Assembly: GCF_002777855.1 (NCBI RefSeq)
Contig: NZ_MEIK01000029.1
Location: 1 to 64,000 of the forward strand
Direction: 5' to 3'
Source: Snodgrassella alvi
GTDB taxonomy: Bacteria > Pseudomonadota > Gammaproteobacteria > Burkholderiales > Neisseriaceae
DNA: 64,000 bases
Below are positions 1-9,178 of the stretch, piece after piece (position 1 is the stretch's first letter; each line of letters starts with the position of its first letter). The position numbers and the translations under genes are program-made. The notes under the pieces are model-generated. The model did not search any database and had not been told where the DNA came from. It was given only the letters and a program-made list of their open reading frames with translations.

Positions 1-113
1 TATCCGCACTCACACTTATCGGTAATCTGTTCTGTTAAAGAGCGTTGCTTTCGACTGCGTTCTACTTTAAACTGTTTCGTTCGTTTCGGCTCGCGTCTCA
101 GCGAAGAAGGCGA
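1..113 (-). other. 5' leader of a ribosomal RNA operon (16S gene lies beyond the left edge)
   Basis: On the minus strand this stretch runs from just after a perfect promoter toward the window edge. It carries GCTCTTTAACA (complement of 33-43), the classic boxA antitermination element of rRNA leaders. The following GATTACCGATAAGTGTGAGTG is typical of sequence shortly before 16S rRNA in beta- and gammaproteobacteria. The mature 16S sequence itself is not in the window, so the operon's identity is inferred from leader and promoter only. Confidence 0.8.
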
Positions 114-142
114 ACTATACGCCCCTACATACACCCTGTCAA
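114..142 (-). promoter_or_regulatory. Sigma-70 promoter of the rRNA operon
   Basis: Reading the minus strand, the -35 box is TTGACA (complement of 137-142) and the -10 box is TATAGT (complement of 114-119), with a 17-base spacer. The region after the -10 is GC-containing (TCGCC), as expected of growth-rate and ppGpp-controlled stable-RNA promoters. Bases 100-108 hold TTCTTCGCT (minus strand), a 9-mer that recurs at the same distance from the -10 box of the tRNA-Leu promoter near 19873. Confidence 0.85.
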
Positions 143-346
143 CTACTTCCCCCTTTTATTTTTATACAATCTGCCAATTCTCTGTTTTAATAAGTTTTAT
201 TTTTGGTCTTTATGACTGCATTGAAGTTTGCTTTAGCTTGCCAAGAATATGACCATAAGTTGATCTTTGTTTGATTGACACGATTCCTTTCACATAATAC
301 GGGAATCTTTTGGTTAAATGTTTTATATAAGTTGTATTTTATTAAA

Positions 347-377
347 GATAAAAGCACGCCGACAGCGTGCTTTTATC
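347..377. terminator. Rho-independent terminator downstream of the DUF3472-like gene
   Basis: A perfect 13-bp inverted repeat (GATAAAAGCACGC and GCGTGCTTTTATC) with a 5-base loop. The 3' arm ends in a T-rich run on either strand, so it can work in both directions. It lies 14 bases past the stop of the gene at 392-1123. Confidence 0.85.
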
Positions 378-391
378 ATATGGTTTATAAA

Positions 392-1123
392 TTATTTATA
401 TCCGCCTTTAACTAAGGTTCCACTTTCGTCATGCTGCCAAGTGATCGCCCCAGGACATGCAGCTGAACCTCTGGACAATGTAGAAATAGTACCTTTAATG
501 GTGTTATTGTTGGCGGTTGGTGGCAAAAATTTAACCTCATAGTAAGGCCATCCTTTTTTATCACACGTCAAATGGAAGGAGGGATTATTCATTTTATAGT
601 TTTCGATCCATGAAATTTGTTTACTGGCCAAATTACCCGCAGATGGACTTACTTCCCACTGTCCTATGATATCTCGGCGTCCTGTAGTTAGATTTGTTAC
701 TGTTCCCATCAGCAAATTTCCATTTTTCTGAACCCGAAACGTAAATGTATCGCCTAACTCTCCTGGTATATACATACGACAAGTGGCACCACTTCTAGCG
801 CCATCAGCCCCACCCTTACAATTTGCATGCCTGGCAATGGTGTCTTTACGAAAACTACTAAACAACACCATAAACTGACGAGAACCATCTTTTGCGTTTT
901 TAGTAGGTTGAATACCGGTATACCCAATCCCACCACCACCTGTGAAACCGAACTGATTTGAAAAATAAAACTCATCAACGGGAGCAGCCTGATTAATGGT
1001 AATACCAAAGGTTATATTTTCTATTACTTTATTAGTAGGAATATTCCAGTTTAGTGTAGGGGTAGCGGCTAAAGCATAACCAGTAGTAAATGCCATTGCC
1101 ATTGCTATAATTCGTCTTTTCAT
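392..1123 (-). CDS. Secreted DUF3472-like protein of unknown function
   Basis: Predicted 243-residue exported protein. The start at 1123 is chosen because GGAGAAAG sits just upstream and the first residues, MKRRIIAMAMAFTTGYALA, form a good signal peptide cleaved near residue 19; an upstream in-frame start would add 23 basic residues and spoil it. The mature part has a QFGFTGGGG...GYTGIQ motif, a GADGARSGATCR segment and a later TGRRDIIGQW segment, which together resemble the DUF3472 family of secreted, possibly carbohydrate-associated proteins. Four cysteines in the mature part could form two disulfides in the periplasm or outside the cell. It stands alone between the rRNA operon promoter and tonB. 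Exact function is unknown, and the family assignment is from memory of the motif pattern. Confidence 0.6.
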   Translation of the reverse strand: MKRRIIAMAMAFTTGYALAATPTLNWNIPTNKVIENITFGITINQAAPVDEFYFSNQFGFTGGGGIGYTGIQPTKNAKDGSRQFMVLFSSFRKDTIARHANCKGGADGARSGATCRMYIPGELGDTFTFRVQKNGNLLMGTVTNLTTGRRDIIGQWEVSPSAGNLASKQISWIENYKMNNPSFHLTCDKKGWPYYEVKFLPPTANNNTIKGTISTLSRGSAACPGAITWQHDESGTLVKGGYK

Positions 1124-1453
1124 AACTTTCTCCTTAAAATATTTATTAATTATCTGAGTCTGAGCAATCTTATGCCTTTTATGCTTGCGCATATTGTCTC
1201 TTTAATATTTTATCAAAAAATAGTAATTATTCAAATGTTTAAAATTTTCATTAGATATATGTAGGTGTTGAGATTAGAATCTTAAAATATTTGTCTTATT
1301 AAGAAGATTTTTTGCTTGGTAATGGAGCTTAATATTTAGCTAGCTTGACTCTAATCAGCGTAAATTTCTTAGTTTGCACTATCGGAATAGGCATGTGTTT
1401 TAGTGTTAAGTCATGTTGCAAATAGGAATGGTTTCTATTATCATAATCAAGAT
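1124..1453. other. Divergent AT-rich intergenic region upstream of tonB, possible weak Fur site
   Basis: It holds the promoters of two divergent genes, but no clear -35/-10 pair was found. Directly before the tonB ATG, at 1436-1453, the sequence TATTATCATAATCAAGAT matches two of three consecutive NATWAT Fur hexamers and part of the third. Iron control of tonB-exbBD by Fur is usual in Neisseria, so this is a candidate operator, but a weak one. Confidence 0.35.
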
Positions 1454-2221
1454 ATGGAAAACCAACGTAAAGCCAATTTTTTGATTGTTGTTTTTGTTCT
1501 CAGCATGCATGTGCTTTTATTCTGGGCAATTGCTATTCATTCTCAAAAAATTGATATTGATACAAAAATACAATCCCTTAGTTTTGTCGATTTAGGTATG
1601 AGTGGACATCAGGCTACTCCAGATGTTGCACCTAGTTCACCAACTAAACAACCTGTCGTACAGAAACAGATCATGAAGGTTTCGGCAACTAAGAAAATGA
1701 TGTCGGATAAATCGATAATTAAACCTGTGGCTTCGATTAAAAGACAAAGTGAATTTAGTGTTAATCCTACTAAAGAAGATAAGCCTAAATTAATACCCAC
1801 AACGGCGAAGCCCAGTCTTATCAAGCCGACTTCTGAAAATAATTCATCTGCCTCTATTTCTTCTAATAATGAAGGTAAATCTGACTCAACATCTACAAGT
1901 AATAAAAATAACGCTGACCAAGCTGGCGGTAGTTTAGTGGTACCCAAAGACTATCAGGGCGGCTATCTAGCTGCCTTACGGCCTGTTTATCCTCCTGAAT
2001 CGATGAATAACGGTGAAGAAGGAGTTGTTGGAATCACCGTATCAGTATCTGCAGATGGTAAACCCCTAGATGTAGCAATCAGCAAAAGTAGTGGATTTAG
2101 CCGCTTGGATCGTTCAGCCAAACAGGCTGTACTGAAATATCGATTTAAACCGGCTACTCGTGGCGGTATACCTATTCCGTATAAATATCATTTTAATGTT
2201 GCTTTTAGAATGCCTAATTAA
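1454..2221 (+). CDS. tonB: TonB energy-transducing protein
   Basis: 255-residue TonB. It couples the inner-membrane proton gradient, via ExbB-ExbD, to active uptake through TonB-dependent outer-membrane receptors (iron, haem). The ATG at 1454 is preferred because the product then begins with a short cytoplasmic tail and one signal-anchor helix (about residues 8-28); a GTG at 1403 would add 17 residues. The C-terminal domain (last ~80 residues) has the typical RPVYPPESMNNGEEGVV start, then VSVSADGKPLDVAISKSSGFSRLD and a closing PYKYHFNVAF strand. The periplasmic spacer is unusual: instead of a long Pro-Glu/Pro-Lys rod it is rich in Lys, Ser, Thr and Asn. No strong Shine-Dalgarno is visible. 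First gene of tonB-exbB-exbD. Confidence 0.92.
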   Translation: MENQRKANFLIVVFVLSMHVLLFWAIAIHSQKIDIDTKIQSLSFVDLGMSGHQATPDVAPSSPTKQPVVQKQIMKVSATKKMMSDKSIIKPVASIKRQSEFSVNPTKEDKPKLIPTTAKPSLIKPTSENNSSASISSNNEGKSDSTSTSNKNNADQAGGSLVVPKDYQGGYLAALRPVYPPESMNNGEEGVVGITVSVSADGKPLDVAISKSSGFSRLDRSAKQAVLKYRFKPATRGGIPIPYKYHFNVAFRMPN

Positions 2222-2303
2222 GAGTAGCTAGCGGTAATTTAGTTTTTATATCTATTTAGATGATTTAATTAAATCATTATTAACTTTGAAGGTAATTATT
2301 TTT

Positions 2304-2969
2304 ATGGACGGTAATATTGCTTCAATTTATGCTCAGAGTGGCTGGATTTTGCTGACTGTTTTAGCCATTCTTGTCTTGATGAGCATTATGACCTGGATTA
2401 TTGCATTGATGCGTTGCTGGAGCTTATGGTGTGCCAGACGGGATAATCGCACTGCTTTAAATTGTTTTGCTTCAGCAGAAAATCTGACTCAGTTACAGCA
2501 TGAGTTGGCTGATAATCAGTCTCCGGTAGCAAGTCTTACCCGTGATGCTCTGCGTGCGAGCAAGCTATATCATGATCAGGCTAATCATTCTTTAGCTGCG
2601 GCAATGCCTTTTAATCGCTATCTTACCAGTCAGATTCGCAATAGTATGGAGCAGATTTTACGGCGCTATGAAAGCGGATTAACCGTTTTGGCTTCTATTA
2701 GTTCGAGTGCGCCTTTTATCGGGCTCTTTGGTACGGTATGGGGTATTTATCATGCTTTAATTAATATCGGGCATAGTGGGCAAATGAGTATTGCTGCTGT
2801 TGCTGGTCCCATAGGGGAGGCGCTGATTTCTACCGCCATTGGTTTGTTTGCTGCTATTCCGGCTTTGTTGTTTTATAACGGTTTGGTTCGCAGCAAGAAA
2901 AATTTAAGTCGTGATCTGGATGGTTTTGCTCATGACCTGCATGCGCAGCTATTAAATAATGGGGAATAA
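2304..2969 (+). CDS. exbB: ExbB, TonB-complex proton channel subunit
   Basis: 221-residue integral inner-membrane protein of the MotA/TolQ/ExbB family. It forms the pentameric channel around ExbD that energises TonB. One N-terminal membrane helix (about 14-38) is followed by a cytoplasmic domain and two C-terminal helices. The GLFGTVWGIYHAL motif and the AAVAGPIGEALISTAIGLFAAIPALL helix are diagnostic. The ATG at 2304 is chosen because GAAGGTAA lies about 8 bases before it; a TTG at 2286 would overlap that ribosome-binding site. It is followed immediately by exbD. Confidence 0.95.
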   Translation: MDGNIASIYAQSGWILLTVLAILVLMSIMTWIIALMRCWSLWCARRDNRTALNCFASAENLTQLQHELADNQSPVASLTRDALRASKLYHDQANHSLAAAMPFNRYLTSQIRNSMEQILRRYESGLTVLASISSSAPFIGLFGTVWGIYHALINIGHSGQMSIAAVAGPIGEALISTAIGLFAAIPALLFYNGLVRSKKNLSRDLDGFAHDLHAQLLNNGE

Positions 2970-2972
2970 GTG

Positions 2973-3386
2973 ATGGCATTTGGTCATTTTAGCGATGATG
3001 AGGTTCATGAGTCAGCAGATATCAATGTAACGCCACTGGTTGATGTGATGCTGGTACTGTTAATTGTGTTTATGATTACCATGCCGGTACTGACTCACTC
3101 TATACCATTAACCTTGCCTACTACAGCAAATTCGCAGCAAAAGGCTGAGCCCAAAGCGCCATTGCGATTATCGATTGGGGCTGATGGAGAATATAAGCTG
3201 GGTGACAAGTCTCTTACATTGACACAACTACAAAATAATTTACATTCAGAAGTGCAAGCTAATCCTGATGTGGTATTGGCAATAGCTGCTGATAAGCATG
3301 TTGCTTATGATCATGTTGCTCAGGTCTTGGCTGCAGCACGGGATGCAGGTTTGGTGAAGGTTGGCTTTGTTACAGAAGACAAGTAG
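2973..3386 (+). CDS. exbD: ExbD, TonB-complex proton channel subunit
   Basis: 137-residue single-pass membrane protein of the TolR/ExbD family, partner of ExbB. The motif NVTPLVDVMLVLLIVF places the essential membrane-embedded aspartate at about residue 24; the periplasmic domain follows. The start is the ATG at 2973, seven bases after GGGGA inside the end of exbB and three bases past the exbB stop; a GTG at 2970 is the only alternative. Translation is probably coupled to exbB. Last gene of the tonB cluster, with a terminator about 50 bases downstream. Confidence 0.95.
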   Translation: MAFGHFSDDEVHESADINVTPLVDVMLVLLIVFMITMPVLTHSIPLTLPTTANSQQKAEPKAPLRLSIGADGEYKLGDKSLTLTQLQNNLHSEVQANPDVVLAIAADKHVAYDHVAQVLAAARDAGLVKVGFVTEDK

Positions 3387-3435
3387 AGGTTTAATTTGGA
3401 TTTGTAATACAGACTAATTTTACTGGAAGATAGAT

Positions 3436-3466
3436 GGACTTTCTTATAAAAGAAAGTCCTTTTTTG
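3436..3466 (+). terminator. Rho-independent terminator of tonB-exbB-exbD
   Basis: GGACTTTCT pairs perfectly with AGAAAGTCC around a 6-base loop and is followed by a run of six Ts. It lies 50 bases past the exbD stop. Confidence 0.88.
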
Positions 3467-3810
3467 TTCAGCTTCATATTTTTAATGAAATTGGTTATCA
3501 ATTTAAGCCATTTATTTGCTCATGAATATAAAAAATTCCTTAGTGATTTTAAATATTCTGCACAATTTGTTGGGAAAGCTAAATATGTATTTACTATAAA
3601 CAGGGTTAAATTTTTTTATTAAAATTTTGTGTAATTGCTATGAAATTATAGAAGCAGGTATCCAATCAGAACTTTTATATGAAAAATAAAATTATTTATT
3701 ATGCAGGATAATAAAATTGTCGGCTGGACTGGATAAAATTTATATTAAACAATAATAAATCTGAGTTGAGATGTGATAATAACTTTATACAGGCAAAGCT
3801 GGATTTAATA
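3467..3810. other. AT-rich intergenic region, no gene seen
   Basis: About 340 bases between two convergent terminators. An open frame beginning inside the exbD terminator (3434) and ending at 3622 has no ribosome-binding site, and its composition matches non-coding DNA. I see no RNA gene or clear promoter. Confidence 0.6.
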
Positions 3811-3848
3811 AATAAAACTGGTAGATTTTATAATCTACCAGTTTTATT
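3811..3848. terminator. Terminator of the lpx operon (minus strand)
   Basis: A perfect 17-bp inverted repeat (AATAAAACTGGTAGATT and its complement) with a 4-base loop. On the minus strand the descending arm ends in a T-rich tail. It sits 10 bases past the lpxA stop and closes the long envelope-biogenesis array. Confidence 0.85.
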
Positions 3849-3857
3849 TATGCTGTT

Positions 3858-4634
3858 TTAGCGAATGACGCCACGGGTTGAATGAGTAAAGAATTCTTTA
3901 AAGATATGTAATTCCGCTGCTGTATCTGCTTCTGTAATAATTCTGGACTTGGCCTCGGTATAACTTAATCCTTGTCGGTAAAGAATTTTGTATATGCGTT
4001 TGATGTTGGCAATTTGGTCTGCTGTGAATTTATGTCGTCTTAAGCCTTCGGTATTGAGTCCTGCTGGCTCAGCACGATATCCAGCTGCCATGACATATGG
4101 TGGCACATCTTTATGTACACCAGCTGCGAAAGCTGTCATGGCATAATCGCCGATATGACAAAATTGATGTACAAGTGAAAACCCGCCCAGTATTACATAG
4201 TCACCTATCACTACGTGACCAGCTAGTGACGCATTGTTGGCAAAGACTGTGTGACTGCCAACGACGCAATCATGCGCTAGATGGACATAGGCCATTATCC
4301 AGTTGTCGTCACCAATGCGGGTTTCTCCAATACCAGTAACAGTACCGGTATTGAATGTAGTGAATTCACGAATAGTGTTATGGTTACCGATAATCAGTCG
4401 TGTGGGTTCCCCACGGTATTTTTTATCCTGTGGTATTGCTCCGAGCGAAGCAAACTGAAAAATACGGTTCCCTTCTCCAATAGTGGTATGCCCGTCTATG
4501 ACAACATGCGGTCCAATATCGGTATCAGCACCAATCTGCACATTGGCACCAATTACGGTATAAGCACCCACAGATACGCTACTATCGAGTTCGGCTTTGG
4601 GATCAATAATGGCTGTGGGGTGAATCTGCGTCAT
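3858..4634 (-). CDS. lpxA: UDP-N-acetylglucosamine O-acyltransferase
   Basis: 258 residues, the usual family length. Cytoplasmic; catalyses the first step of lipid A synthesis, transferring a 3-hydroxyacyl chain from ACP to UDP-GlcNAc. The N-terminal two-thirds is a left-handed beta helix of hexapeptide repeats, seen as recurring IG/VIG turns. HLAHDCVVG near residue 121 holds the catalytic histidine, and the C-terminal helical domain (TEGLRRHKF onward) is intact. Last gene of the fabZ-lpxD cluster, 107 bases after fabZ. Confidence 0.97.
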   Translation of the reverse strand: MTQIHPTAIIDPKAELDSSVSVGAYTVIGANVQIGADTDIGPHVVIDGHTTIGEGNRIFQFASLGAIPQDKKYRGEPTRLIIGNHNTIREFTTFNTGTVTGIGETRIGDDNWIMAYVHLAHDCVVGSHTVFANNASLAGHVVIGDYVILGGFSLVHQFCHIGDYAMTAFAAGVHKDVPPYVMAAGYRAEPAGLNTEGLRRHKFTADQIANIKRIYKILYRQGLSYTEAKSRIITEADTAAELHIFKEFFTHSTRGVIR

Positions 4635-4741
4635 GTATATTTCCTACATTCGTGATTTACGACCAGTTTAATCATAAGTGATTAATGATACTATTATAAA
4701 TTTTATAAGAGTCATGAATATTTGTGGCTGTTGGATAGCTT

Positions 4742-5200
4742 TTATTTATCAACTTTTCGTTTAGCACACATGATATCTGCCTCTGCGGCTATCTGATTAT
4801 CCACCCAAGCTACTGCCTTGAATTTTCCGATATCCCGTTTGTTGGCCACAAGATTAACTTCAAATCTAAGCTGATCTCCCGGTATGACCTGGCGTTTGAA
4901 ACGGGCATTATCTATGCCAACAAAAAAATAAATTTCATCATCATCCCGTCCACCGTGATTCAGGATAGCCAGTGTACCGCAGGCTTGAGCCATGGCTTCG
5001 ATGATGAGTACACCAGGCATAACTGGGAAATCAGGGAAATGACCTAGAAAAAAAGGTTCGTTAGCGGTAACATTTTTGATTGCAGTTAAGGTCATGGCTT
5101 CACTGTCGTAAGCTGTGACACGATCAATCAGTAAAAATGGATAGCGGTGAGGCAATAATTTCTGAAGTGTTCGAACGTCTAAAGGTAGAGACCAATCCAT
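4742..5200 (-). CDS. fabZ: 3-hydroxyacyl-ACP dehydratase FabZ
   Basis: 152-residue cytoplasmic hot-dog-fold enzyme of type II fatty acid synthesis. It dehydrates beta-hydroxyacyl-ACP and so competes with LpxA/LpxD for substrate. HRYPFLLID near the N-terminus, [11 protein letters not shown] with the catalytic histidine, and IIEAMAQ with the catalytic glutamate are all present. It sits 4 bases after the lpxD stop, so the two are translated together, an arrangement conserved in many proteobacteria. Confidence 0.97.
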   Translation of the reverse strand: MDWSLPLDVRTLQKLLPHRYPFLLIDRVTAYDSEAMTLTAIKNVTANEPFFLGHFPDFPVMPGVLIIEAMAQACGTLAILNHGGRDDDEIYFFVGIDNARFKRQVIPGDQLRFEVNLVANKRDIGKFKAVAWVDNQIAAEADIMCAKRKVDK

Positions 5201-5204
5201 TGCG

Positions 5205-6266
5205 TTAATCCTGTTGGTTTGATGAAGTGCCGTTTAGCTCGGCTAACTGGTGTTCCAAAGCTTTTATTTTCTGGTTCATTTCGTGTAAATGCCGAATGTG
5301 TGCGGCATTTTTCACCCAGTCATTGTGTTTTTGTAATGGAAAAATTGAGGCGTAGTAACCGCTTTCTTTAATGCTGTGGCTGACAGCAGTAGCTGCGCCT
5401 ATAGTCGTTTTGGGCGGTATATTTAAATGACCACCTATCATCGCTGCACCACCGATTACGGAAAAATCACCGACTTCTGTGCTGCCAGCTATGCCGGTAC
5501 AGGCAACAATAGCAACATGAGCACCAATTTTACCGTTATGGCCTATCATTACCTGATTGTCGATTTTGGCATCTTTTTCAACAATGGTATTTTCGATGGC
5601 ACCGCGATCAATGGTGGTATTAGCGCCGATATCGACATCATCCCCCAAAATCACGCAGCCGGTCTGAACGATTTTAAACCATTCATTTTTTTGTTTATCC
5701 CAGGCAAAACCAAATCCATCGGCACCGATGACACAACCGGAATGCAGTTCAACGCGGTTGCCTAGCTGACAACCATGATAAATGGTAACGTTGGCGTGAA
5801 TGACGCAATCATTACCTATGATGCAGTCTTCTTCGATGACCGTACCTGCCAGTACGCGTGTGTGTTCACCGATAACGCAACGTTCTCCTATAACAACATT
5901 AGCTCCGATTTCACAACTGTCGGCAATTTGTGCTGATGGTGAGATAATGGCGCTCGGATGAATTCCCGACCTAGCTTGTTGGAGTGGATGAAACAGACGT
6001 GCTACACGAGCAAAATAGAGATAAGGATCATCAGTAATGATCAGTGTACGCCCCACTAATGCTGCCGCTGATTTTTCGGTAACAATTAAGACGCCTGCAC
6101 GGCTGGCTACTGCATCTTCCCGCAGCCGGGGGTTGCTCAGGAAGCTGATATCATGCTCCTGTGCCTGTTGCAATGAAGTAATGCGTGTGAGAATGACATC
6201 ATCGCCACGCAGTTCCCCACCAAGTTGTTTAACCAACGCTGAGGCAGTTAGGTGATTTTCAGCCAT
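5205..6266 (-). CDS. lpxD: UDP-3-O-(3-hydroxyacyl)glucosamine N-acyltransferase
   Basis: 353 residues. Third enzyme of lipid A synthesis, adding the N-linked hydroxyacyl chain. An N-terminal uridine-binding domain (about 1-100, with [18 protein letters not shown]) is followed by a long left-handed beta helix of hexapeptide repeats (about 100-300). The motif [11 protein letters not shown] carries the catalytic histidine, and a C-terminal helix ends the protein. Lies between skp (8 bases upstream) and fabZ (4 bases downstream) in one operon. Confidence 0.97.
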   Translation of the reverse strand: MAENHLTASALVKQLGGELRGDDVILTRITSLQQAQEHDISFLSNPRLREDAVASRAGVLIVTEKSAAALVGRTLIITDDPYLYFARVARLFHPLQQARSGIHPSAIISPSAQIADSCEIGANVVIGERCVIGEHTRVLAGTVIEEDCIIGNDCVIHANVTIYHGCQLGNRVELHSGCVIGADGFGFAWDKQKNEWFKIVQTGCVILGDDVDIGANTTIDRGAIENTIVEKDAKIDNQVMIGHNGKIGAHVAIVACTGIAGSTEVGDFSVIGGAAMIGGHLNIPPKTTIGAATAVSHSIKESGYYASIFPLQKHNDWVKNAAHIRHLHEMNQKIKALEHQLAELNGTSSNQQD

Positions 6267-6274
6267 TTTTTACC

Positions 6275-6775
6275 TTACTGTTTCTGAGCATTAAGTGCTT
6301 TGATGACGGCATCAGTGATGTCAAATTTGCTGTTAACAAATATGGCATCTTGTATGATTAAATCATAGCCTTCTTTTCTTGCCATATCGATGATAACTTT
6401 GTTGGCATTTTGCTGAAGTGAAGCAAACTCTTCGTTGCGGCGCAGATTGTAATCTTCTGCTAGTTCTGCTGCTGCTGTTTTATATTGCTCATCCATTTGC
6501 AGCATTTGCTTAATTTTGTTTTCTCGTTCAGCGACGGGAATTTTTCCAGATTCAATCGCTTCTTTTAATTTCAGACCTTCAGTCTGCATGGCTTGCAGTT
6601 TTTTCTGCCTCGGAGCAAATTCTTTATCCAAGTCTTTCTGAATAGATTGAGCCTGAATTGATTGCTGATAGACTCGACCAGTATCAATAAAGCCAAGTTT
6701 CTGTATGCTTTCTGCCCATACCAAATTGTATGAAAACAGAGTAGCTACGAGTGTTAAAAAAATTTTCTTAAGCAT
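6275..6775 (-). CDS. skp: OmpH/Skp periplasmic chaperone
   Basis: 166 residues. Periplasmic holdase that keeps unfolded outer-membrane proteins soluble on their way to the BAM complex. A signal peptide ends after about residue 21 (VWA-ES). The mature part begins KLGFIDTGRVYQQS, as in Skp, continues as a Lys/Glu/Gln-rich helical tentacle region, and closes with YDLIIQDAIFVNSKFDITDAV. Directly downstream of bamA, its functional partner, and upstream of lpxD. Confidence 0.93.
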   Translation of the reverse strand: MLKKIFLTLVATLFSYNLVWAESIQKLGFIDTGRVYQQSIQAQSIQKDLDKEFAPRQKKLQAMQTEGLKLKEAIESGKIPVAERENKIKQMLQMDEQYKTAAAELAEDYNLRRNEEFASLQQNANKVIIDMARKEGYDLIIQDAIFVNSKFDITDAVIKALNAQKQ

Positions 6776-6799
6776 TTGTTAGTCCTTATCTGACTGCGA

Positions 6800-9175
6800 T
6801 TAGAACGTGGTTCCTAACTGAAACTGGAAGCGCTGTAACTGGTCTTCCGGTTTTTTGTGTATCGGATAAGCATAACTGAATTTTAATGGCCCCATGGGTG
6901 ATAACCATGTTACAGCCAGACCAGCTGAATAACGTACTTCGTTACCAAAGCTGGATTTATGGGTTTTGGAACCACCATAAGGGTTCTTTTCATCAAAATA
7001 GTTATAAGTTTTGTTGTCCCATACGCTACCGGCATCAGCAAACATACTCAAGCGGACTGTATGCTGATCTTTAATACCCGGAAACGGGAATAACAGTTCA
7101 GCAGTAGCTGTGGCGATATAATTACCACCATAACTGCTGGAATCACTGCTATAGGAACCATCACTGTAACGATTGAAATATTTCGGACCTAATGTGCCGG
7201 ACTCATAACCGCGCACAGAACCCAACCCACCACCATTGAAGGCATACATAAATGGCAGATCTTTGGTTTTACCATAGCCATCGGCATAACCAAGCTGTCC
7301 GTACAGCATGACAGTAAAGTTTTTGCTAACGGGGAAATACCAGCGCTGGTCATGGCTTAGGCTGTAATATTGTAAATCACCACCTGGTAAACCGCTGTCA
7401 ATATTAGCATTCATTATGTAGCCACGCGTGGGCCACAATGCGCTGTCTGTGGTATTACGTCCCCAGCCTACGGTACCTTTAAATATCCAGTTATCTTTTC
7501 CGTATTTCTGAACAAATTCAGCATAACGTTGAGGAGCATAGTCGCCATACAGATTAACAGCGAGATGTTCTGCACCCAAGCTGAAGTTCACGCGGTCGTA
7601 TTCAGTAATGGGTACGCCCATGGTCATAGCGGCACCAATTGTGGTCGTTTTATAATCCATGGAATTACTGTCAGATTTACTGGGGTTGTAACCTCGATAA
7701 TAGACGTTGTAGCCCAGACTGACGCCGTCGGGGGTAAAGTACGGATCGGTAAAGGACAAGGCAGCAACCTGATTTACCTTGGAACGGGATAATTGCAGAC
7801 TAGCGGATTTACCGGTACCAAACAGATTGTCCTGAGAAATACCAGCCGACAGGAGTAGACCGTCATCTTGAGCCCAGCCAGCGCCAACATTGATGGAACC
7901 AGTAGAGCGTTCTTTCACGCTCATATCCAGGTCAACCTGATCGGGTGTACCGGCCACTGGTTTGACATCTACTTGCGCATTATCAAAATAACCCAGTTGC
8001 TGTATACGTTCTTTGGAACGATTGATTTTGGATACGTCATAGGGTGCGCGTTCCATCTGTCTTAACTCACGCCGTAAGACTTCATCACGGGTTTTGTTGT
8101 TACCGGTAATGTTGATTTGATTGACGTATACTTTACGGTCTGGCACGACGTTGAGTACGAAATCTACAACGTGTGTTTGTTCATTCGGGATGGGTCGAAC
8201 ATCTACCTGACAGAAAGCATAGCCGGAACTACCCATTTTTTCCTGAATGGCTTTGATGATATCAATCATTTTGGAACGGTTATACCATTTGCCTTGTTTG
8301 ATTTTAACCAGCTTCTGCAATGAATCTATGGGTACTTCGCGTGTGTCTCCGCTTATGGTTACCTTGCCCCAACGATAGCGAGAACCTTCGTTTACGCTGA
8401 TATTAATCATTTGCGCCGTTTTGTCTTCACTGCTATTAACTTTGACATCGGCAATGCGGAAATTCAGATAGCCATGATCTTGATAGAAGTTATTGATTTT
8501 ATCCAAATCCTGCTGTAGCTGACTGTCAGAGTAGCGGTCATCACGGGTCAACCAGCTGGTCCAGCTTTTCTGGCTTAAAGACATCTGATTGCGCAAGGTA
8601 TGAGCGGAAAACTGTTGGTTGCCGCTGAAGTTAATAGACTTGATGGTAGTAGTCGGACCTTCATCAATTTTTAGTTCGAGTGCTACACGGTTACGTTCAA
8701 GTCGAGTCACTTTGGGAGTGATTTTAACCGCATTCTTACCTCGTTGATGATATGCATCCTGCAGGCCATGCAGGGCTTGCTCTAGTGTGGCTGGATTAAA
8801 GACACGTGACTGACCCAGACCAAAATTACTAAGATTTTTCTTGATATCGTTATTGTTGATTGATTTACCGCCGGTAACATCAAAGCTACTGATAATCGGG
8901 CGTTCAACAACTGTCAGGAGAACCTGATTCCCCATTGTTTCCACTCGAACATCATCAAAAAAACCGGTAGCGTATAATTTTTTAATGATTTCTGCACCTT
9001 CGGCATCATTGAATGTATCACCGATTTTAACTGGCAGGTAACTGAAAACGGTTGTCGGTGCGGTACGCTGTAAACCTTCTACCCGAATGTCTTTTATGGT
9101 AAACGGTTCGACTGCCAAAGCCAGTGAAGACAGGCCTAAGGCCATTAAACTGACAGTTATCTGTTTTAATTTCAT
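6800..9175 (-). CDS. bamA: Outer-membrane protein assembly factor BamA
   Basis: 791-residue Omp85 protein, core of the BAM machine that folds beta-barrel proteins, including the anchor of the giant adhesin in this window, into the outer membrane. A signal peptide (about 1-22, ALA-VEPF) is followed by five POTRA domains (FTIKDIRVEGLQRTAPTTVF marks the first) and a C-terminal 16-strand barrel containing GGLGSVRGYESGTLGP and ending in the aromatic FQFQLGTTF. Two adjacent ATGs follow the rseP stop; the second (9175) has the better distance to GGA. Coupled to rseP. Confidence 0.97.
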   Translation of the reverse strand: MKLKQITVSLMALGLSSLALAVEPFTIKDIRVEGLQRTAPTTVFSYLPVKIGDTFNDAEGAEIIKKLYATGFFDDVRVETMGNQVLLTVVERPIISSFDVTGGKSINNNDIKKNLSNFGLGQSRVFNPATLEQALHGLQDAYHQRGKNAVKITPKVTRLERNRVALELKIDEGPTTTIKSINFSGNQQFSAHTLRNQMSLSQKSWTSWLTRDDRYSDSQLQQDLDKINNFYQDHGYLNFRIADVKVNSSEDKTAQMINISVNEGSRYRWGKVTISGDTREVPIDSLQKLVKIKQGKWYNRSKMIDIIKAIQEKMGSSGYAFCQVDVRPIPNEQTHVVDFVLNVVPDRKVYVNQINITGNNKTRDEVLRRELRQMERAPYDVSKINRSKERIQQLGYFDNAQVDVKPVAGTPDQVDLDMSVKERSTGSINVGAGWAQDDGLLLSAGISQDNLFGTGKSASLQLSRSKVNQVAALSFTDPYFTPDGVSLGYNVYYRGYNPSKSDSNSMDYKTTTIGAAMTMGVPITEYDRVNFSLGAEHLAVNLYGDYAPQRYAEFVQKYGKDNWIFKGTVGWGRNTTDSALWPTRGYIMNANIDSGLPGGDLQYYSLSHDQRWYFPVSKNFTVMLYGQLGYADGYGKTKDLPFMYAFNGGGLGSVRGYESGTLGPKYFNRYSDGSYSSDSSSYGGNYIATATAELLFPFPGIKDQHTVRLSMFADAGSVWDNKTYNYFDEKNPYGGSKTHKSSFGNEVRYSAGLAVTWLSPMGPLKFSYAYPIHKKPEDQLQRFQFQLGTTF

Positions 9176-9178
9176 CAT

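Noticed and set aside
3434-3622. Open frame of 62 codons after exbD
   Set aside because: It begins inside the exbD terminator stem, has no ribosome-binding site and reads as AT-rich non-coding sequence.
8803-8812. CACGTG core in bamA as a third parS
   Set aside because: Only the central 6 bases match; the flanks do not fit the parS consensus.
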